From: Candidatus Gemmiger faecavium
Lineage (GTDB): Bacteria; Bacillota; Clostridia; Oscillospirales; Ruminococcaceae
Reading direction: 5' to 3'
DNA length: 44,380 nucleotides
NCBI GenBank assembly: GCA_019114415.1
Contig: DXFO01000001.1
Location: forward strand, 1 to 44,380
Part shown: positions 41,692-44,380 of the stretch, piece after piece
Layout: each line of letters begins with the position of its first letter
Position numbering within the stretch: position 1 is the stretch's first letter
Notes under the pieces: model-generated
What the model saw: only the letters and a program-made list of their open reading frames with translations
What the model was told of the DNA's origin: nothing
Databases searched by the model: none
Translations under genes and position numbers: made by a program

Positions 41692-42792
41692 ATGAAAAAG
41701 TACACAAGAGCTGTCGCTGCCCTGATGGCAGCCGCCCTGCTGGCAGGCTGCGCGCCCCGGACGACAACACCTGCCGCAACGCCCACGCCCCAGCCACCGT
41801 CCTCTCAGTCAGAGGCGGGCGACCCCACCCCTGCACCCGAAGCAGAACCCACCCCGGCGGGGGAGCCGGGCCTGGACTATGATGAGATGCGCAACGTGGC
41901 TACGGGGTACAACACTCCCAGCAGCGTGCAGGAGGGCTACTTCACTGTCTCCAAGGACGGCAAGTGGGGCGTCATCCGTGCCGATGGCACCGAGGTGCTG
42001 CCCTGCCGTGCCGATGTCCCGGTAGGACGGTGCAACAATGAGGGGCACTGGACCTGGAGCGTCCCCGGCATGGGCTGGGAGGAGCAGGATGCCATCTCCG
42101 CCGAACTGGAAGCGGAGGGGGAGCCAACCCTCTGTCCCGGACACGGTGCCGGCATGATCACCTTCTTCTATGACCTGGATGCGCCCGGGCGGGATATCCA
42201 TGCCTATGACCCCGGGGCACTCAGGGCTTATCTTTCCTCCGACGGTCCCGGCGACATTGTCGAGATCACCGACGAGATGTGGGAGACCTACGGCGACCCG
42301 CTGCCCTGCTACGATGCCAACGAGGAAGGGGAGGAGGGCGACCCTGTTTATCCCTCCGACCCCATTGTCTCGGATCTGGGAGACGGCAATCAGATGATCT
42401 ACTTCTATGCCGACAAGGCGGGCAACAGGATGGGCGGTACCAACATCCAGCTGGGCGGCTTCTTCTTTGACGAACAGCTGGCGCCTTTCCAGGATACCAA
42501 CGGCAAGTGGGGTTATATCGACCGGACAGCCAGCCGGGTTACCGAAGCAGTCTACGACGCTACCTACGATTCGGTACGCGATTACAACACCTGGGACTGG
42601 ACAGCAGAACCCGCCTGCGCCGCTCCTCTCCTGAACGGCTATGTGGCAGTACGTCAGGGCGACAGCTGGGGCCTGCTGGACGATACCGGCAGGGAAGTAA
42701 TCCCCTGTGAGCGTCCCGGCGTTGCCTGGGACGGCACGACCCTGTGGATCAAGGACGCCACCGGCTGGCATCAGAGTGAACTGCCTGCCTGA
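41692..42792 (+). CDS. Lipoprotein with WG-type repeats
   Basis: Exported lipoprotein of 366 residues; lipobox LLAGC with C20, then a proline/threonine/glutamate-rich linker of about 40 residues. Three WG (WG_beta_rep) elements are visible: KDGKWGVIRADGTEVLPC (about residue 86), TNGKWGYIDRTASRVTEAVYD (about residue 270) and QGDSWGLLDDTGREVIPCE (about residue 324). A conserved acidic middle section (residues 130-240) separates the first from the others. WG proteins are often surface exposed but have no single function. ATG 41692 has AAGGAGGGA. An AT-rich stretch with TATAAT at 41654-41659 may be an internal promoter. It is probably co-expressed with the previous lipoprotein. Confidence 0.75.
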   Translation: MKKYTRAVAALMAAALLAGCAPRTTTPAATPTPQPPSSQSEAGDPTPAPEAEPTPAGEPGLDYDEMRNVATGYNTPSSVQEGYFTVSKDGKWGVIRADGTEVLPCRADVPVGRCNNEGHWTWSVPGMGWEEQDAISAELEAEGEPTLCPGHGAGMITFFYDLDAPGRDIHAYDPGALRAYLSSDGPGDIVEITDEMWETYGDPLPCYDANEEGEEGDPVYPSDPIVSDLGDGNQMIYFYADKAGNRMGGTNIQLGGFFFDEQLAPFQDTNGKWGYIDRTASRVTEAVYDATYDSVRDYNTWDWTAEPACAAPLLNGYVAVRQGDSWGLLDDTGREVIPCERPGVAWDGTTLWIKDATGWHQSELPA

Positions 42793-42860
42793 ACGGCATA
42801 ATGATTCCAGCTGTCTGACACCTGCCACAGACTGCAGCCAACGGAGAAAAGGAATCAGGC

Positions 42861-42897
42861 AAAGCTCTGCCGGGAAAAATTTCCCGGCGGGGCTTTT
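42861..42897 (+). terminator. Terminator after the WG-repeat lipoprotein
   Basis: AAAGC and GCCGGGAA (42861-42876) pair with TTCCCGGC and GCTTT, ending in a T-rich run. Confidence 0.87.
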
Positions 42898-43087
42898 CTT
42901 TTGGAGAAAGGTGTGATATGATAGCCCTCGGCTTGAGAAAGCTGAAAAAATACCGTCTGCCTGCCGAAAAAATGGAGAAATCGGGCGAATTTTGAACAAA
43001 TCGGCTAGAACCGGTGGAAAGTTCCCTGTCAAGGGTGGCATACACCAAAATTTTTGAAAAAAATTTGGTAAAATGCGAAAAAAGGGC

Positions 43088-43116
43088 TTGCAACACCGGG
43101 CAGCGTGTGGTATTAT
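43088..43116 (+). promoter_or_regulatory. Promoter of the S10 ribosomal-protein operon
   Basis: TTGCAA (43088-43093), 17-base spacer, TATTAT (43111-43116). A-rich tracts at 43045-43085 lie just upstream and could act as an UP element. Transcription would start near 43123. Confidence 0.8.
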
Positions 43117-43122
43117 AATTCT

Positions 43123-43451
43123 CGGCTGCGAACGGCTTGTGAAGAACATCCGTTCAACACAAGCCACGATATGCGTTGATGCGGGAGGTTGCCGTGCGAT
43201 GAACACGGGTTTTTCCGCGGAGTATGTCCGATCTTAGAACCGGGCGAAAGAATTACGAATGCGAAGGGATACGTACGGCGCTGCATTCTGCGGTACGGAC
43301 CAATGTCCAATCGACTTTGCGAGGGATTCTTTCCGGGGGAACTGCGTGTGCGGTTCACCGGTTTTTCTCATGCAAAGGGGTTGAACACCCGGAAGCGTGT
43401 GTGATTTATCGGCTCGCCTAAGGCAACAAATTCATTCAGGAGGCGAAGACA
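43123..43451 (+). promoter_or_regulatory. Long leader of the S10 operon with terminator-like hairpin
   Basis: About 330 bases of untranslated RNA. GGCTTGTG (43134-43141) pairs with CACAAGCC (43158-43165). CCGTG/CACGG with five T follows at 43192-43214. A stronger hairpin at 43333-43361 (GAACTGC/GCGGTTC with outer CCGG/CCGG) is followed by TTTTT (43362-43366), 85 bases before rpsJ. Together this looks like an attenuator, as ribosomal operons use for feedback by a ribosomal protein. L4 binds the S10 leader in other bacteria; whether it does here is not known. Confidence 0.6.
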
Positions 43452-43763
43452 ATGGCAGTCAAAGAAAAAATCAGAATCCGTCTGAAGAGCTACGATGCAT
43501 CCCTGATCGATGCGGCTGCGGCCAAGATCGTGGAAACCGCGAAGCGCACCGGCGCCCGCGTGTCCGGCCCGATCCCCCTGCCCACCGACAAGGAAGTGGT
43601 CACGATCCTGCGTGCTGTCCACAAGTACAAGGACAGCCGTGAGCAGTTCGAGTCCCGCACCCACAAGCGTCTGATCGACATTCTGAAGCCGTCCAACAAG
43701 ACGGTCGAGGCTCTCATGAGCCTGCAGCTCCCCGCCGGCGTTGACATCGAGATCAAGCTGTGA
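43452..43763 (+). CDS. rpsJ: Ribosomal protein S10 (uS10)
   Basis: Small-subunit protein of the 30S head, also the partner of NusB in antitermination. It has 103 residues, full length. The sequence [44 protein letters not shown] (residues 6-49) and [20 protein letters not shown] are typical, including the conserved loop that contacts 16S rRNA. ATG 43452 has AGGAGG ten bases before it. It is the first gene of the S10-spc-type ribosomal operon, with rplC next. Confidence 0.98.
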   Translation: MAVKEKIRIRLKSYDASLIDAAAAKIVETAKRTGARVSGPIPLPTDKEVVTILRAVHKYKDSREQFESRTHKRLIDILKPSNKTVEALMSLQLPAGVDIEIKL

Positions 43764-43788
43764 TGCACTGACTACCTTATAAAAACAA

Positions 43789-43872
43789 GCCGGTCCGAGC
43801 GGCCGTGTTCCGCTGACCGCCGGCAGGTAAGGTACACAGAGCAACAGCGGCCTGGCAAAATGCCAAGCGCTG
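43789..43872 (+). promoter_or_regulatory. Paired hairpins between rpsJ and rplC
   Basis: In the 171-base gap, AGCGG/CCGCT (43798-43814) with flanking GGTC/GACC forms one stem. CAGCG-TGGCA/TGCCA-CGCTG (43845-43872) forms another. Neither has a T run, so they are not terminators. They may be a ribosomal-protein binding or RNA-processing site. The gap itself is unusually long for this gene pair. Confidence 0.5.
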
Positions 43873-43934
43873 CGGAGAGGTCATGTTGATGGGCCACCCC
43901 ACCAACCAATAACCTTTAAGGGAGGATTTACACA

Positions 43935-44380
43935 ATGCAAAAAGGTATCATCGGCAAGAAACTGGGCATGACCCAGCTGTTCGACGCCAACGGCAAGGTC
44001 GTTCCCGTGACCGTCATCGAGGCCGGCCCCTGCACCGTCGTGCAGAAGAAGACCGAAGAGTCTGACGGCTACCAGGCTGTTCAGCTCGGCTACGGCGAAG
44101 TTTCCGCCAAGAAGGTCAACAAGGCCGCCAAGGGTCACTTCGACAAGGCTGACGTTGCCCCCAAGCGCACCCTGCGCGAGTTCCGCCTGGCGGATATCTC
44201 CGGCGTGAACGTCGGCGACATCCTGAAGGCTGACATCTTTGCTGAGGGCGACCACGTTGACGTCGTCGGCATCAGCAAGGGCAAGGGCTACCAGGGCGTT
44301 ATCAAGCGCTTCGGCCAGCATCGCCTGCGCGAGAGCCACGGCACCGGCCCCGTTTCCCGTCATGCCGGTTCCAACGGTTC
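43935..44380 (+). CDS. rplC: Ribosomal protein L3 (uL3), 3' end outside the window
   Basis: Large-subunit protein that contacts the peptidyl-transferase region. ATG 43935 follows GGGAGG. The visible 148 codons begin [20 protein letters not shown], followed by [17 protein letters not shown], then [18 protein letters not shown] and [13 protein letters not shown], which are signatures of bacterial L3. The gene runs off the window edge at 44380 and is intact as far as seen. Confidence 0.98.
   Translation, partial: MQKGIIGKKLGMTQLFDANGKVVPVTVIEAGPCTVVQKKTEESDGYQAVQLGYGEVSAKKVNKAAKGHFDKADVAPKRTLREFRLADISGVNVGDILKADIFAEGDHVDVVGISKGKGYQGVIKRFGQHRLRESHGTGPVSRHAGSNG

Overview
The window looks like chromosomal DNA from a G+C-rich gut Firmicute of the Oscillospiraceae/Ruminococcaceae, probably near Gemmiger, Subdoligranulum or Faecalibacterium. 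The basis is Firmicute regulation (a T-box leader, a yybP-ykoY-type riboswitch, AGGAGG ribosome binding sites, sigma-A promoters with 17-base spacers), lipoprotein signals, a Spo0H-like sigma factor, RqcH, TrmK and DUF1858/DUF1622/DUF5662 families. The placement is inference from protein character, not a database search. No transposase, integrase, phage gene or CRISPR array was seen.

Layout. 1-1.5 kb: end of an amino-acid ABC importer (permease and ATPase). 1.6-2.9 kb: a flavodoxin-family protein and a DUF1622 membrane protein. 3.3-7.5 kb: a large surface lysozyme carrying a degenerate 5'-nucleotidase module, and a beta-CASP metallo-beta-lactamase RNase. 7.6-12.1 kb: two multi-pass membrane proteins, a DUF5662 protein and a YbaK/ProX deacylase; the second membrane protein is visibly lower in G+C. 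12.2-15.1 kb: glucuronate isomerase, divergent from a mutarotase that has a long, apparently folded leader. 15.2-24.0 kb: branched-chain amino acid block on the minus strand, ilvB-ilvN-ilvC-ilvD behind a T-box and ilvA-ridA behind a terminator-like leader, with a divergent DUF815 ATPase between them. 24.2-27.5 kb: an Asp-box lipoprotein, then a yybP-ykoY-type riboswitch ahead of a sodium-pump beta subunit (OadB family) and an unlisted 46-residue one-helix protein. 27.6-30.7 kb: a Spo0H-like sigma factor, a degenerate tRNA-like sequence in front of a double zinc-ribbon gene, a GT-C-type membrane protein and a small membrane protein. 30.9-36.7 kb: DUF2142 protein, DUF1858 protein, TrmK, Nif3-like protein and RqcH. 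36.8-42.8 kb: an ABC exporter behind a palindromic operator and a folded leader, then two lipoproteins. 42.9 kb to the end: the start of the S10 ribosomal-protein operon (rpsJ, rplC cut by the window edge) with a 330-base leader.

How it fits together. IlvA makes 2-oxobutyrate and releases reactive enamines that RidA clears; IlvBN, IlvC and IlvD carry the carbon to the branched-chain oxo-acids. The T-box ties ilvBNCD to tRNA charging. What stands out is RNA-level control: at least six genes or operons have leaders with internal terminators or extended folds, and several match no class I recognise. All calls come from reading the sequence; no search or folding program was run.
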